The notes under the pieces: model-generated
The model's input: only the letters and a program-made list of their open reading frames with translations
Databases searched by the model: none
What the model was told of the DNA's origin: nothing
Translations under genes and position numbers: made by a program
Assembly (NCBI RefSeq): GCF_017573505.1
Contig: NZ_JAGEOJ010000037.1
Span: 1-64,000, forward strand
Direction: 5' to 3'
From: Actinomadura barringtoniae
GTDB lineage: Bacteria; Actinomycetota; Actinomycetes; Streptosporangiales; Streptosporangiaceae
DNA: 64,000 nucleotides
Shown here: positions 47,990-57,074 of the stretch, in pieces
Position numbering within the stretch: position 1 is the first letter of the stretch
Layout of the letters: each line of letters begins with the position of its first letter

Positions 47990-48984
47990 GCGAACCCCGC
48001 AGTGAACCCCGCGTGGAACCGGACGTGCTGGCGCGGGCGCGTGCCCGGGTGCTCGGCGCGCCGTCGATCCCGGTGTCGGAGCCGATCCCCGCCGGGATGA
48101 CCGCGGCCTCCGACGACGCACGGGTCTGGCTGCTGCCCGCCTGGCCGGACGGCGCGACCCCGGCCGTTCTGGAGGACTACCAGACCGCCCCGATGCCGCT
48201 GGACCGGCCGGGGATGACGCGGCGCGTGCTGGCGGCGGCGCTGCGCTGCTGCTGGACGCGGCTGGACGACGCGCCCTGGCCGGGCGAGACCGCCACGGTC
48301 GCCGCCGTGCTGGAGGTCTACGCGGGCATGACGCGCGGCGACGCGGAGCTGGCCCGCCGCTGGGCGACCGGCGAGCTGCGGCGCCTGGCCGACACCGCCT
48401 GGCTGCTGCTGGACGAGGAGGCCGGAACGCTCCGGCCGGGCCCGCGCGTGGCGATGTGGGCCGACGACTCGCTGGCCTCCCTCCGCGACCTCCTGCGCCG
48501 CCTCCCCCAACCGCCCCAGCCCGAGCCCACCGCTGAAAAGCCCGCCACTGAAAAGCCTGCCGCCGAGCAGCCGCCGGCAGTCACGCCCGAGGCCGTTGCC
48601 GAGGAGCCCAAGGCCACCGCCGAAGAACCCGAGGCCACCGCCGAGGAGCCTCAGGCCGCGGCCGAGGCGCCCGAGGCCACCGCCGAAGAGCCCGAGGCCG
48701 TTGCCGAGGAGCCCCAGGCCACCACCGAGCAGCCCCAGGCCACCACCCAGGAGCCCCAGGCCACCACCGAGCAGCCCCAGGCCACCACCCAGGAGCCCCA
48801 GGCCACCACCGAGCAGCCCCGGGCCACAGCCCAGGAGCCCCAGGCCACCGCCGAGGAGGCCGAGAGCGCCACCGGGGAGCCCCCGGCTGCGGCCGGGAAG
48901 CCCCAGGCCACCGCCCGGGAGCCCGAAGGCGCCGCCGAGGAGCCTCGGGCCACCATCGGGGAGGTCGAGGCTGCCGGTGAGTGA
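47986..48984 (+). CDS. Putative KITE-like winged-helix protein with long acidic repeat tail
   Basis: 332-residue protein. Residues about 1-180 are globular and end in a winged-helix-like segment (ARRWATGELRRLADTAWLLLDEE, then TLRPGPRVAMW). Residues about 184-330 are a disordered Glu/Pro/Ala/Thr tail of heptad-like EPQATTE/QPQATTQ repeats. GTG overlaps the previous stop (GTGA). Size, fold pattern and position resemble MukE/JetB-type KITE subunits that bridge kleisin and SMC heads. No confident homology is visible. Confidence 0.55.
   Translation: MSEPRSEPRVEPDVLARARARVLGAPSIPVSEPIPAGMTAASDDARVWLLPAWPDGATPAVLEDYQTAPMPLDRPGMTRRVLAAALRCCWTRLDDAPWPGETATVAAVLEVYAGMTRGDAELARRWATGELRRLADTAWLLLDEEAGTLRPGPRVAMWADDSLASLRDLLRRLPQPPQPEPTAEKPATEKPAAEQPPAVTPEAVAEEPKATAEEPEATAEEPQAAAEAPEATAEEPEAVAEEPQATTEQPQATTQEPQATTEQPQATTQEPQATTEQPRATAQEPQATAEEAESATGEPPAAAGKPQATAREPEGAAEEPRATIGEVEAAGE
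48537..48966. repeat. In-frame 21-base minisatellite coding the acidic tail
   Basis: The most regular part (about 48705-48850) repeats 21-base units such as gagccccaggccaccaccgag, coding EPQATTE and QPQATTQ. Outer units are more diverged. The whole tail is in frame. Confidence 0.85.
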
Positions 48985-49648
48985 GCTGTTCGAGCGGCTG
49001 CTGCGGCCGTACGACGAGAAGCGGCGCGCCGAGCTGGTGGCGGCCTACATGGCCGTCGAGCACGCGGCCGAGCCGGTGCCCGAGGTGCGCTTCCCGGCGC
49101 TGCGCGAGCCCGCGCTGCGCCGGACGATCGAGGGCATGCTCGGGCTGACCGGCCGGACGCTGATCCGGTCGGCGCAGGCCGAGTGGATCTCCGGCTACCG
49201 CGACGACGTGACGGCCGGGCTCGGCGCCGACCCGCAGGTCGCGCTGCCGGTCGAGGAACGCGCCGTGCTCGTGCTGGTGCTGATCCACTCGGTGGCGATC
49301 CTGCGCGCGGCCGGGCTGCTCGGCGACGACTCGTGGCTGTCCACCTACCCCACGCCGATGGAGGAGCTGCGGCGCCGTTCGCAGCTGCCCATCGGAGAGC
49401 TGGAGGCGGCGCTGCGGCGGCTGCGCGCGGCGGGGCTGGTGTCGCAGGTCAAGGCGGGCGCCGAGGAGGCGGGCGGCTTCGTGCCGGGGCCGCAGTTCCA
49501 TCGGCTCACCGACGCGGCGCGGCGCCGCCTGCAGGAAGAGCTGATCCTGGCCGCCGGGCCGGACTCGCCGCTGGCCGCGGCGATCCGCGCCCGCAGGCGC
49601 GGCACGGTGCAGGTTCGGACAGTGCACGATCGGGGGGAGACGACATGA
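48977..49648 (+). CDS. Second putative KITE-like winged-helix protein
   Basis: 223-residue protein. The N-terminal half is helical (LFERLLRPYDEKRRAELVAAY), and the C-terminal half contains a winged helix (LPIGELEAALRRLRAAGLVSQ, then the wing FVPGPQFHRLTDAARRRL). GTG 48977 overlaps the preceding gene by 8 bases, with GAGG six bases upstream. Two distinct small winged-helix genes between a kleisin-like gene and an SMC gene would suit a KITE heterodimer, as in the Nse1/Nse3 pair of eukaryotic Smc5/6. This is inference from architecture. Confidence 0.55.
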   Translation: MSELFERLLRPYDEKRRAELVAAYMAVEHAAEPVPEVRFPALREPALRRTIEGMLGLTGRTLIRSAQAEWISGYRDDVTAGLGADPQVALPVEERAVLVLVLIHSVAILRAAGLLGDDSWLSTYPTPMEELRRRSQLPIGELEAALRRLRAAGLVSQVKAGAEEAGGFVPGPQFHRLTDAARRRLQEELILAAGPDSPLAAAIRARRRGTVQVRTVHDRGETT

Positions 49649-52600
49649 CCGCGGTTCTTGATCCTTTGGTGCCGGCGCCCGCGCGCGGCGGCGCCGACAG
49701 CGAGAACGTCGTCGGCGCCCGCACCCTGATCGCCATCCAGGCCGTCAACATCTCCCGGCTGTCCACCCATCCGGTGCCGACCGTGCCGGGGACGCTGATC
49801 GTGGTGGCCGGGCAGGGTCCCAAGGACTCCAACGGCGCGGGCAAGTCCTCGTTCATCGCCTCGATCACCGCGCTGCTCGGCGACGAGCAGTGGCGGTTCG
49901 CCTCGGGCGCGCGGGCGGTCGCCGAGCTGCTGTTCAACGCCGAGCTGGCCGCCCAGGGCGAGAACCAGTGGGCCAGCGCCGACCACGGCTACATCGTCGG
50001 GGTCTTCGATTTCTCCGAGGAGAACGAGCGGCCCGAGGGCGAGGGGCCGGTCACGATCTGGCTGCGGGTGAACGCGGACGCGCCGCACCTGGAGATCCGC
50101 TGGCGGCACGGCGTGCACCTGGCGGCGGCGCCGTCGGAGGCCGAGCGGGTGTCGCTCGCCGACCGGCGCTGGGCCGAGCTGCCGCGCAGCGCCGGGCGCC
50201 GCGACCTGGTCGCCAAGGACCTGAGCCGGGTGCTGTACGGCGGCCAGGTGCGCTGCGTGTCGTTCCTGTCGACCTCGGTGCGGTCCAAGGTCGCCACCAA
50301 CCTGCTGTCGCAGCCGCTGAACGAGATCAGCCCGGAACGGATCTTCAGCGCGATCGCCGCGCTGACCGGCCTGGACCGGGAGCTGGAGGCCGAGCGCAAG
50401 TCGCGGGCCGAGGAGCACCGGGAGCGTGCCAAGGCCGCCGAGGCGATCGCGCGGCTCACCGAGTGGGAGCGCGAGGCGGCGTCGCTGCTGAAGACGTTCG
50501 ACCGCCGCGACCGGGCCCGTGACGAGGTCGCGGGCGCGCTGCGGCACTGGCGGACCCGGCAGGCCCGGATGCTGGTGGACGCCGCCGAGGCCGACGCGGC
50601 GCACGCCGCCGAGCAGGAACGCCTCCACGAGGAGACCGCCGAGGCCGTCGCCGCGATCCGGGCCGCCGAACGCGAGGTCGAGCAGCTCACCGGCGGCGCG
50701 CTGGACGCGCAGCTCGGCGAGGCGGGCTCGGCGCTCGCCGACCTCAAGGGCCAGGCCGACAAGCTCGGCGCCGACAAGGCCGTCGCGCGCAACCGCCTAG
50801 AGGAGCTGCGCCGTCAGGTGTCCTCCCTGGAGGACCGGCAGCGCGAGGCCGACGGGCGCGACGAGGCGGCGGCGGGCAAGGAGCTGGCCGAGGCCGAGGG
50901 ACGCCGCGACGAGGCGCAGCAGGAGTTCGGGATGGCCAGGGGCGCGGTGGCCCGGGCCGAACGCGCGCTCACCGAGGCCGAGGCGGGCGAGAGCAGCGCG
51001 CCCGCGCAGATCCGCGCGCTGGCGGGCGCCGGGATCGCCGCGGTCGGCCTGCTGGACGCGGTCGAGCTGGCCGAGGACGTGCGCGAACGCTGGGAGGCCG
51101 CGCTCTGGCCGTACCGCGAGGCGGTCGTGGTCGGGTCCGGCGACCTGGAGACCGCGGCCGGGGCGCTGCGTTCGCTGCCCGGCTCGATGATCGTTCCGGC
51201 GGACGGCGATCTGGACCCCGATGGCAAGCCGCTGGACGGGCATCCAGAGGGCGTGAACTGCGGGCTGCCGCTCGGCCGCTTCTTCGCGGCCCTGGAGGGC
51301 GGCGACGGTACGGGCGTGGTGATCGTGGGCGGCTTCCCCGAGGCGATGACCGGCCGGGTCGCACGCGTCCAGGCCGCGCGGGCCGCGCTGGAGGCGTCCA
51401 AGGAGGCGCTGGAGGAGGCCAGGCAGCGTACCGCCGACACCGCCGCCGACGTCGCGCAGGCGCAGCGACGCCTGGCGGGCGCGCGGGCCGCCGCCGAGCT
51501 GGAGCTGGTCCGTGAGAAGATGACCGGCCTGCGCGAGCAGCTGGAGGAGCTGGCGGGCAGCGAGTCCAAGCTCGGCCCGCGCCTGGGCTCGGCCGAGCAG
51601 ACGCTGCGCCGCCTGCAGGCCAAGGCCGACACGCGCGCCCTGGAGGTCGACCGGCTGCGCGGGCGCCGCGAGGGCCACGAACGCGAACGGGACCGGATCC
51701 GCGGCAAGTCCGCCGAACTGGCCGACCGCCGCAACGCCCTCGAGCTGGAAAGCCTGGAGCGGGAGTGGGGCGGCTCGCGCGACGGCGCCGCCGAGTGGCT
51801 GGACGCCCTCGACGAGGACGAGCGGACCTGGACGCCCGACGAGTGGTGGCACAACGCCGAGAAGCACCTTTCGGAGGCGCTGCGGCGCGTGTTCCCCGAC
51901 GGCGTCTCCGACGAGGACATGCCCGAGGAGGTCCGCTTCCTGCTGACCGAACGCGCCGAGGGCGAGGGCCGCCGCACCGACCGCGAGCGCGCCACGTTCC
52001 CCCGCCTGGTCAAGGCGCTGGAGGCCTACCTGCGCCAGCAGGAGGACTACGAGCGCCACCAGCGGCGGCAGATCGAGGTGCAGCTGTCGGCCCGCCGCGC
52101 CGACCTGGACAAGGCCCAGAAGGGCGCCGACGAGGCCGCCGGCGCGGCCGAGGCGCACCGCACCGCCCTCACCGCCGCGATCCGGGCCCGGCTGGCGCGG
52201 GTCTCGGAGGAGTTCGAGAAGCTCGACGTCGCCTACGGCGGCTACGGCGCGACGCTGGAGTTCCCGACGCCCGAGCCGCCCGGCGACCCCGAGCAGGAGT
52301 GGCGCTGGCGGGTCACCCCCAAGTGGCGGCGATCGGACGGCCAGCGGTACGTGCCCTACAACCGGCGCGCCAACACCGCGCTCATGGACGAGAAGGCGGT
52401 GAAGCTGGTCTGCGCCGCGGCGCTGGCCAGCTCCGGCGGCGGCCGGCTCTGCCTCGTCCTGGACGAGCTGGGCCGCAACCTCGGCAAGGAGCACCGCAAG
52501 GAGGCCGTCGCCCTCTTCCGCAAGATCGGCGAGACGCACGGCATCACGGTCATCGGCGCCCTGCAGGACGACATGGAGCCGTACGCCATCGACGCCTGCG

Positions 52601-52803
52601 GCCAGTACGTGAAGCTGCGCCGCTCGTCCGACACCATGGCCTACAACGAGCCGCCGGTCGTGGTCGGCTACGACGAGCACGAGCCCCGCGTACGGCTGCT
52701 GGCCCAGCAGATCAGCGAGTCGCGCCCGGACGTCGAGACGGACGCCGGCGCGGGCGTGGAGACCGACTCGCAGGCCGATATCGAGGTGACCCCGGCCCCC
52801 TGA
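49645..52803 (+). CDS. Short-armed SMC-like ATPase
   Basis: 1052-residue SMC/JetC-like protein. Head: Walker A GPKDSNGAGKSS (residues 58-69) and Walker B LCLVLDE with Asp940/Glu941, followed by VIGALQDD. Two coiled coils (about 245-450 and 575-710) flank a globular hinge-like domain (about 453-572, containing VGLLDAVELAEDVRERWEAAL and VVIVGGFPEAMTGRV). The arms, ~200 and ~140 residues, are much shorter than in canonical SMC. The ABC signature is unusual: where LSGGEK is expected before Walker B, the sequence reads TALMDEKAVKLVCAAALA. ATG overlaps the previous stop (ATGA), after GGGGGGAG. Probably a DNA-translocating or DNA-clamping motor. Confidence 0.85.
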   Translation: MTAVLDPLVPAPARGGADSENVVGARTLIAIQAVNISRLSTHPVPTVPGTLIVVAGQGPKDSNGAGKSSFIASITALLGDEQWRFASGARAVAELLFNAELAAQGENQWASADHGYIVGVFDFSEENERPEGEGPVTIWLRVNADAPHLEIRWRHGVHLAAAPSEAERVSLADRRWAELPRSAGRRDLVAKDLSRVLYGGQVRCVSFLSTSVRSKVATNLLSQPLNEISPERIFSAIAALTGLDRELEAERKSRAEEHRERAKAAEAIARLTEWEREAASLLKTFDRRDRARDEVAGALRHWRTRQARMLVDAAEADAAHAAEQERLHEETAEAVAAIRAAEREVEQLTGGALDAQLGEAGSALADLKGQADKLGADKAVARNRLEELRRQVSSLEDRQREADGRDEAAAGKELAEAEGRRDEAQQEFGMARGAVARAERALTEAEAGESSAPAQIRALAGAGIAAVGLLDAVELAEDVRERWEAALWPYREAVVVGSGDLETAAGALRSLPGSMIVPADGDLDPDGKPLDGHPEGVNCGLPLGRFFAALEGGDGTGVVIVGGFPEAMTGRVARVQAARAALEASKEALEEARQRTADTAADVAQAQRRLAGARAAAELELVREKMTGLREQLEELAGSESKLGPRLGSAEQTLRRLQAKADTRALEVDRLRGRREGHERERDRIRGKSAELADRRNALELESLEREWGGSRDGAAEWLDALDEDERTWTPDEWWHNAEKHLSEALRRVFPDGVSDEDMPEEVRFLLTERAEGEGRRTDRERATFPRLVKALEAYLRQQEDYERHQRRQIEVQLSARRADLDKAQKGADEAAGAAEAHRTALTAAIRARLARVSEEFEKLDVAYGGYGATLEFPTPEPPGDPEQEWRWRVTPKWRRSDGQRYVPYNRRANTALMDEKAVKLVCAAALASSGGGRLCLVLDELGRNLGKEHRKEAVALFRKIGETHGITVIGALQDDMEPYAIDACGQYVKLRRSSDTMAYNEPPVVVGYDEHEPRVRLLAQQISESRPDVETDAGAGVETDSQADIEVTPAP

Positions 52804-52822
52804 TCGGGCAGGATGCGGGGCC

Positions 52823-55800
52823 ATGCGCGTCGAGGAACTGCTGGCCGAGATCGAGCCGCTGTCGCATGGTGAGCGGTGCCGCAGGCTGGCCCTGCACGTC
52901 GGCCGAGGCCTGCTGTCGGACCAGCTCGCGACGGACCAGCTCACGACGGACCAGCCCGCGACGGACCAGCCCGTGTCAGACGAGCTCGCCGAACTGGGCG
53001 CGCTCGGCTACTACGAGCGCTCGCTCGCCCTCCTGATCGCGTCGGCGGCCAAGAACCGGCCCGCACTGGAGCACCTGGCGGCGGCCATGCGCGACCCGGC
53101 CGCCGACCTCGCGCAGGCGGCGATCAGCTGGTCGGCGCGGCTCGGCGTCGGGGTGGAGGCGTTCGCCGCCCTGCTGGACGACGCGCCCGCCGCCACCCGT
53201 ACCGCCGCCTACCGCGCGATCCGGCGCTGGCGGCGCGCCGACCTGGCCGAGGCGCTGATCGAACGGGTCGCCGGGCGGTGGGGCGAGGCCGAGGCCGCCG
53301 CGCTGCTGCCCGCGTGCAGTGAGGACGTCGCCCGCGAACGGCTCGGCGCGCTCTCGCACGCCGTGCCCAACTGGAAGTCGTTCGGGCGCGCCCACCCCGG
53401 CCTCATGCTCGACCACGCCGACGCCGAGCTCGCCTCGCTCCCGGCCGCCACGCAGCGGTTCTGGTGGTGGCACGCGCCGGGGATCGCGGCGGCCATCCCG
53501 TACGACCCGAGCCGGGTCATCGGGCTGCTGGAGCGGCACTGGACGGAAGGTCCCGTACCGCAGGCGATCGAGCCGCACCTCGGCGTGCTCATGGACGCCG
53601 ACCCGCAGCGCGTGCTCCGGCTGCTGCTCGCCGAGAGCCACCGGCCCTACCTCTCGCTGCGGCGCCGCTCGCTCAGGGAACGGATCGCCAGGCTGGACGA
53701 GGCGGACATCGCCGAGGTCGCACGGGCCGTCCGCTCCGACGACTACGCACTGCTGCTCCTGCTCAAGGTGTTCCCGCCGAGCCGCCGGGAGCGGATCTTC
53801 GAGCTGGCGATGGACGGCATCGACCTGAGCACCGCCGAGCTCGACGAGGCCCTGCTCAACGTGCTGCCCGCCGGCCTGCGGACCGCGCACGCACGGCGGA
53901 TGCTGAGGCTGCGCCGCGTGGCCGAGACCCCGCACACCTACTGGCGGACGCAGTCGTTCCTGCCGTTCGACGAGGCGCTGCCCGTGCTCGGGGCGGTCAC
54001 CCGGCGGCAGGACGCCGACGAGCGCGCGAGCGGCTACGCCGACCTGATCGCGTGCGCGGGCCGCAGCCGCGACCCGCAGATGTTGACGCGGCTCTTCGAC
54101 GCTCTCGGCAGGCTCCGCAACGAGCAGGACCCGGTGCGTTCGATCGCCCTGGGAGCGCTGGCGCGGATCCCGGGCCAGGCGATCCGGGTGGAGCACGGCG
54201 AGGCGTTCCTCCGGCTGACCGATGACGCTCTGGCAGCCCGCGACTGCTCGTACGCGACCCGCGACGCCCTCGGCGCCATCGCCCGCCAGATCTGCCTCCA
54301 GGGCGCGATCCGCAATGATCATGAGCTGCTGGCGGTCGGCCTCGACATGATCACCAAGCTCACCGGGCATGTCGAGCACATCGGGTTCGGCCGCCTGGAC
54401 ACCGTGCTGCGGCGCGGCTCCGAGCACGACCTGGTGCGGGCGCTCGCGCCGCGCCTGGCCAAGTCGGGCAAGCGCGGCAACCACCGGCTGGCGCTCAACC
54501 TCGCCCGCGCCCTCGGCCGTCGCGCGTACGACGTTCCGGCGCTGCAGGAGGCGCTCGAGGTCGCGACCGGGGTCAAGGACACGAGCATCGCCAAGATCGC
54601 GATCTCGCTGTGGCTCGCCGCGCCCCGCACGCGCGCCGAGCGCGTGGCGGTCCTGCTCCAGCGGGACGCCTCGGCGGTGACGCTCTCGGACGTCCTCGCC
54701 GTCGTCGCGACCGACCGCACCGACCTGCTGAGCTCGGCCGCCCTGGCCGGGACCTCGCCGGAGGGGCGCTTCTGGCGGCCGAACGTGGTGTTCGTCCCGT
54801 CGGCGCAGCGCGCCTGGATGCGCCGCTGGACCGCCCGCCAGCGCGCGGACTACCTGCTGCTCCAGCATCTGGTGGCGCGGGACGAGGGCACGACCTCGTC
54901 GCGGCGCGGCGAGGCGGTCCGTGCGATCGGTGAGGTCCCCGGCATCGGCGCCGAGGAGCTGCGGCCCTATCTCGGCGACGACGAGTTGCGCCGCATCGCG
55001 CTGACCGCCGCGCCCTGGATCGCCACCCCGCAGGACATGCTGCCGGAGTTGCTGCAGGCCGCCTCTGGCGACGACGCGCACGTCTCGGTCTACGCCGCCA
55101 CCCGCGCGGCCCGGTTCGTTCCGCCGAGCGCGCTGGCCGCCCACCTCGGCCCGGTGATGACCGACGGCAAGATCACGGCGCGCAAGGAGGCGCTGCGGAT
55201 CCTGCTGCACAACCGCGTCCCGGACGCGATGACGCTGATCGCCGCCGCCTGGGACGACCCCGGCCAGCACCGTGACGTCCGCGCCGCCATCGCCTCCGCC
55301 CTACGGACCCGGCTGGGCGACCCGGAGGCGATGCGCATCCTGACCGAGGCGGCGAACGGCCCGCGCGACGTGGCCCGCCAGGTCGTCGGCACCTCGCCGA
55401 TCTACGTGGAGGAGCGCCACCGCGACGCCTACGCCGCGTTGGTCCTGGAGGTCGCCCGTTCGGCCGACCCGGAGGCCCGCGAGGTGGCGCTGCCCGCGCT
55501 CCCCGCGTGGGCACCGTGGGCGCCCGAGGCGCCGACCGTGCTGGCGTCCCTGGTCACCGACCTGGACGTGACCCACTGGCGTCCCGCCCTCGACGCCCTG
55601 GTCGCCTGCGCGGCCAACGGCTCGGGCACCGCCGACCTGGCGTCGGCCGCGTCCACGCTCGCCACCGCCTCCACCTCCGCCTCCGAGCCCGACGCCGAGG
55701 AAGAACGCGACATCCCGGCGTCCCAGCGTCTCGCGGCCCTGGTCGAGGCCACCCTGACCCGCGCCGCGGGCAACCGTGAGGCCGCCGAGCCCGCGATCCG

Positions 55801-56215
55801 CGCGCTGGACGACCGGCTTCCCGAGCCCCTCGCGTCCGAGCTGCTGGCCGCCACGATCCGCTGGCAGAACGCCGCGGACAAGATCGACGCACTCGCCGCC
55901 CGCGACATGGGCGGCGTCCTGGCCATCTCCCGCGTCGCCGGCTTCCTCGCGTACGGGCCGAACGGCGAGGAGCCCGACTGGATGCCCTGCACACCGATCG
56001 GCGCGCCCGAGCCCGAGGACGTGCTCCCCCACGCCGTCCGCCTGGCCTCCCGCGGCGACCTGCCGGGCGGGCTCTTCGCCTGCGCCCTGGCCGGTCACCA
56101 CGGCGAGGCGGCGGGATGGCCCGAGGAGTGGCGGGCCGTCCTCCGCGGGCTGCGCGCCCACTCCCACCCGGACGTCGTCTTCGCCGCCCGGGCCGTTCTG
56201 ACGGCCGAGGAGTGA
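52823..56215 (+). CDS. Large HEAT-type helical-repeat protein linked to the SMC operon
   Basis: 1130-residue, all-helical protein with HEAT-like repeats (paired helices such as QDADERASGYADLIACAGRS, ARKEALRILLHNRVPDAM and HRDVRAAIASALRTRLGD). No enzymatic motif or membrane segment is visible. Near the N terminus a 15-base repeat encodes TDQLATDQLTTDQPATDQP. It starts 19 bases after the SMC gene on the same strand, so cotranscription is likely. HEAT proteins serve as DNA- and kleisin-binding subunits of eukaryotic cohesin and condensin. A similar role here is a hypothesis. Confidence 0.8.
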   Translation: MRVEELLAEIEPLSHGERCRRLALHVGRGLLSDQLATDQLTTDQPATDQPVSDELAELGALGYYERSLALLIASAAKNRPALEHLAAAMRDPAADLAQAAISWSARLGVGVEAFAALLDDAPAATRTAAYRAIRRWRRADLAEALIERVAGRWGEAEAAALLPACSEDVARERLGALSHAVPNWKSFGRAHPGLMLDHADAELASLPAATQRFWWWHAPGIAAAIPYDPSRVIGLLERHWTEGPVPQAIEPHLGVLMDADPQRVLRLLLAESHRPYLSLRRRSLRERIARLDEADIAEVARAVRSDDYALLLLLKVFPPSRRERIFELAMDGIDLSTAELDEALLNVLPAGLRTAHARRMLRLRRVAETPHTYWRTQSFLPFDEALPVLGAVTRRQDADERASGYADLIACAGRSRDPQMLTRLFDALGRLRNEQDPVRSIALGALARIPGQAIRVEHGEAFLRLTDDALAARDCSYATRDALGAIARQICLQGAIRNDHELLAVGLDMITKLTGHVEHIGFGRLDTVLRRGSEHDLVRALAPRLAKSGKRGNHRLALNLARALGRRAYDVPALQEALEVATGVKDTSIAKIAISLWLAAPRTRAERVAVLLQRDASAVTLSDVLAVVATDRTDLLSSAALAGTSPEGRFWRPNVVFVPSAQRAWMRRWTARQRADYLLLQHLVARDEGTTSSRRGEAVRAIGEVPGIGAEELRPYLGDDELRRIALTAAPWIATPQDMLPELLQAASGDDAHVSVYAATRAARFVPPSALAAHLGPVMTDGKITARKEALRILLHNRVPDAMTLIAAAWDDPGQHRDVRAAIASALRTRLGDPEAMRILTEAANGPRDVARQVVGTSPIYVEERHRDAYAALVLEVARSADPEAREVALPALPAWAPWAPEAPTVLASLVTDLDVTHWRPALDALVACAANGSGTADLASAASTLATASTSASEPDAEEERDIPASQRLAALVEATLTRAAGNREAAEPAIRALDDRLPEPLASELLAATIRWQNAADKIDALAARDMGGVLAISRVAGFLAYGPNGEEPDWMPCTPIGAPEPEDVLPHAVRLASRGDLPGGLFACALAGHHGEAAGWPEEWRAVLRGLRAHSHPDVVFAARAVLTAEE

Positions 56216-56216
56216 C

Positions 56217-56696
56217 TCACCCGTAGCGACGGCGGCGGATCGCGTAGGCGACCGTGACCGCCGCCAGCAGCGGGCCCCAGGCGACCAGCGGCAGGTAGCA
56301 GGCGTAGAAGATCACGGCCTTGGCGCCGTGCGGGAACTCCGGATCGGGATCGGACCCGAACGAGAAGGCCAGCTGCGTCCAGAGGAGCATCAGCGCCACC
56401 GACCCGAGCGCGGCCGGGATGATCGCCGCCGGCGGCCTGATCCTCCTGCCGCGCAGGAACGGCACCCAGCGCGGCCAGACCTCGCCCCACGGCCGGACCA
56501 GGCCCATGCTGAGGAACGCGACCGCCTCGGAGACCGTGGTCAGCACGATCACGTACGGCAGCATGAACCAGTCGTTCGGCGCCTGCGAGCCGGTGAACCC
56601 GGCGGGCAGGCCGAGGGCGAACAGGATCCGCCAGATGCCCGAGGGCAGCGCGAGCCACAGCGTCGCCTGCGCGGCCCGGTCCGCCCAGCGCGGCAC
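56217..56696 (-). CDS. Four-helix integral membrane protein of unknown function
   Basis: 159-residue protein with four hydrophobic helices (starting ATLWLALPSGIWRILFAL, WFMLPYVIVLTTVSEAVAFL, AAIIPAALGSVALMLLW and AVIFYACYLPLVAWGPLLAA) and a basic C terminus RRRRYG. A conserved-looking WALPxGIWR segment resembles small actinobacterial membrane proteins of unknown role. GTG at 56696 is chosen; a CTG overlapping the stop of the upstream 35-residue gene would add a short leader. Its stop is one base from the end of the convergent HEAT gene. Confidence 0.75.
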   Translation of the reverse strand: MPRWADRAAQATLWLALPSGIWRILFALGLPAGFTGSQAPNDWFMLPYVIVLTTVSEAVAFLSMGLVRPWGEVWPRWVPFLRGRRIRPPAAIIPAALGSVALMLLWTQLAFSFGSDPDPEFPHGAKAVIFYACYLPLVAWGPLLAAVTVAYAIRRRRYG

Positions 56697-56722
56697 CGGG
56701 CCCGCCGTCGCCTGAGCAGCCG

Positions 56723-56830
56723 TCAGCTGAGCAGCATCGCCGCCGCGATGATCGCGGTCATCGCCGCGACCACCAGCAGCTTGATCCTGACCGCCTGGCT
56801 GAACGGGAACTTCGTGCTGAACGGGAACAT
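56723..56830 (-). CDS. 35-residue single-helix membrane peptide
   Basis: Small gene with ATG at 56830 and an excellent GGGAGG five bases upstream, stopping 26 bases before the four-helix protein's GTG. The peptide begins MFPFSTKFPFSQ (an internal FPFS duplication), continues with basic residues AVRIK and ends in a hydrophobic helix LLVVAAMTAIIAAAMLLS. Probably an inner-membrane peptide cotranscribed with the next gene. No family is recognised. Confidence 0.65.
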   Translation of the reverse strand: MFPFSTKFPFSQAVRIKLLVVAAMTAIIAAAMLLS

Positions 56831-57074
56831 CGCGTCCTCCCAAGGTGTGTGCCATGCACCCAAGATCTCGCCGGGGAGGCCCCGCGGACCTCCCCCGCGA
56901 GACCGGCGGGCCTCCCCCGCGCAGGGGAATTGGTGGTGGCGGGGGGTGGCGTCGATCTGGAACGCGGTCCGTTAAGGCTGATGTGAACGCCGGAGTCAGG
57001 GATGATCGATCCGCGCGAACGCAGGGGGCGTTCGGGGCGTCACACAAACGAGAGAATCTTGGTGAGGAGCTGAC

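Noticed and set aside
46766..52803. Standard Wadjet (JetABCD) or MksBEFG defence locus
   Set aside because: No TOPRIM JetD/MksG gene is present and the small subunits are not recognisably DUF3375/DUF4194; only the general layout agrees.
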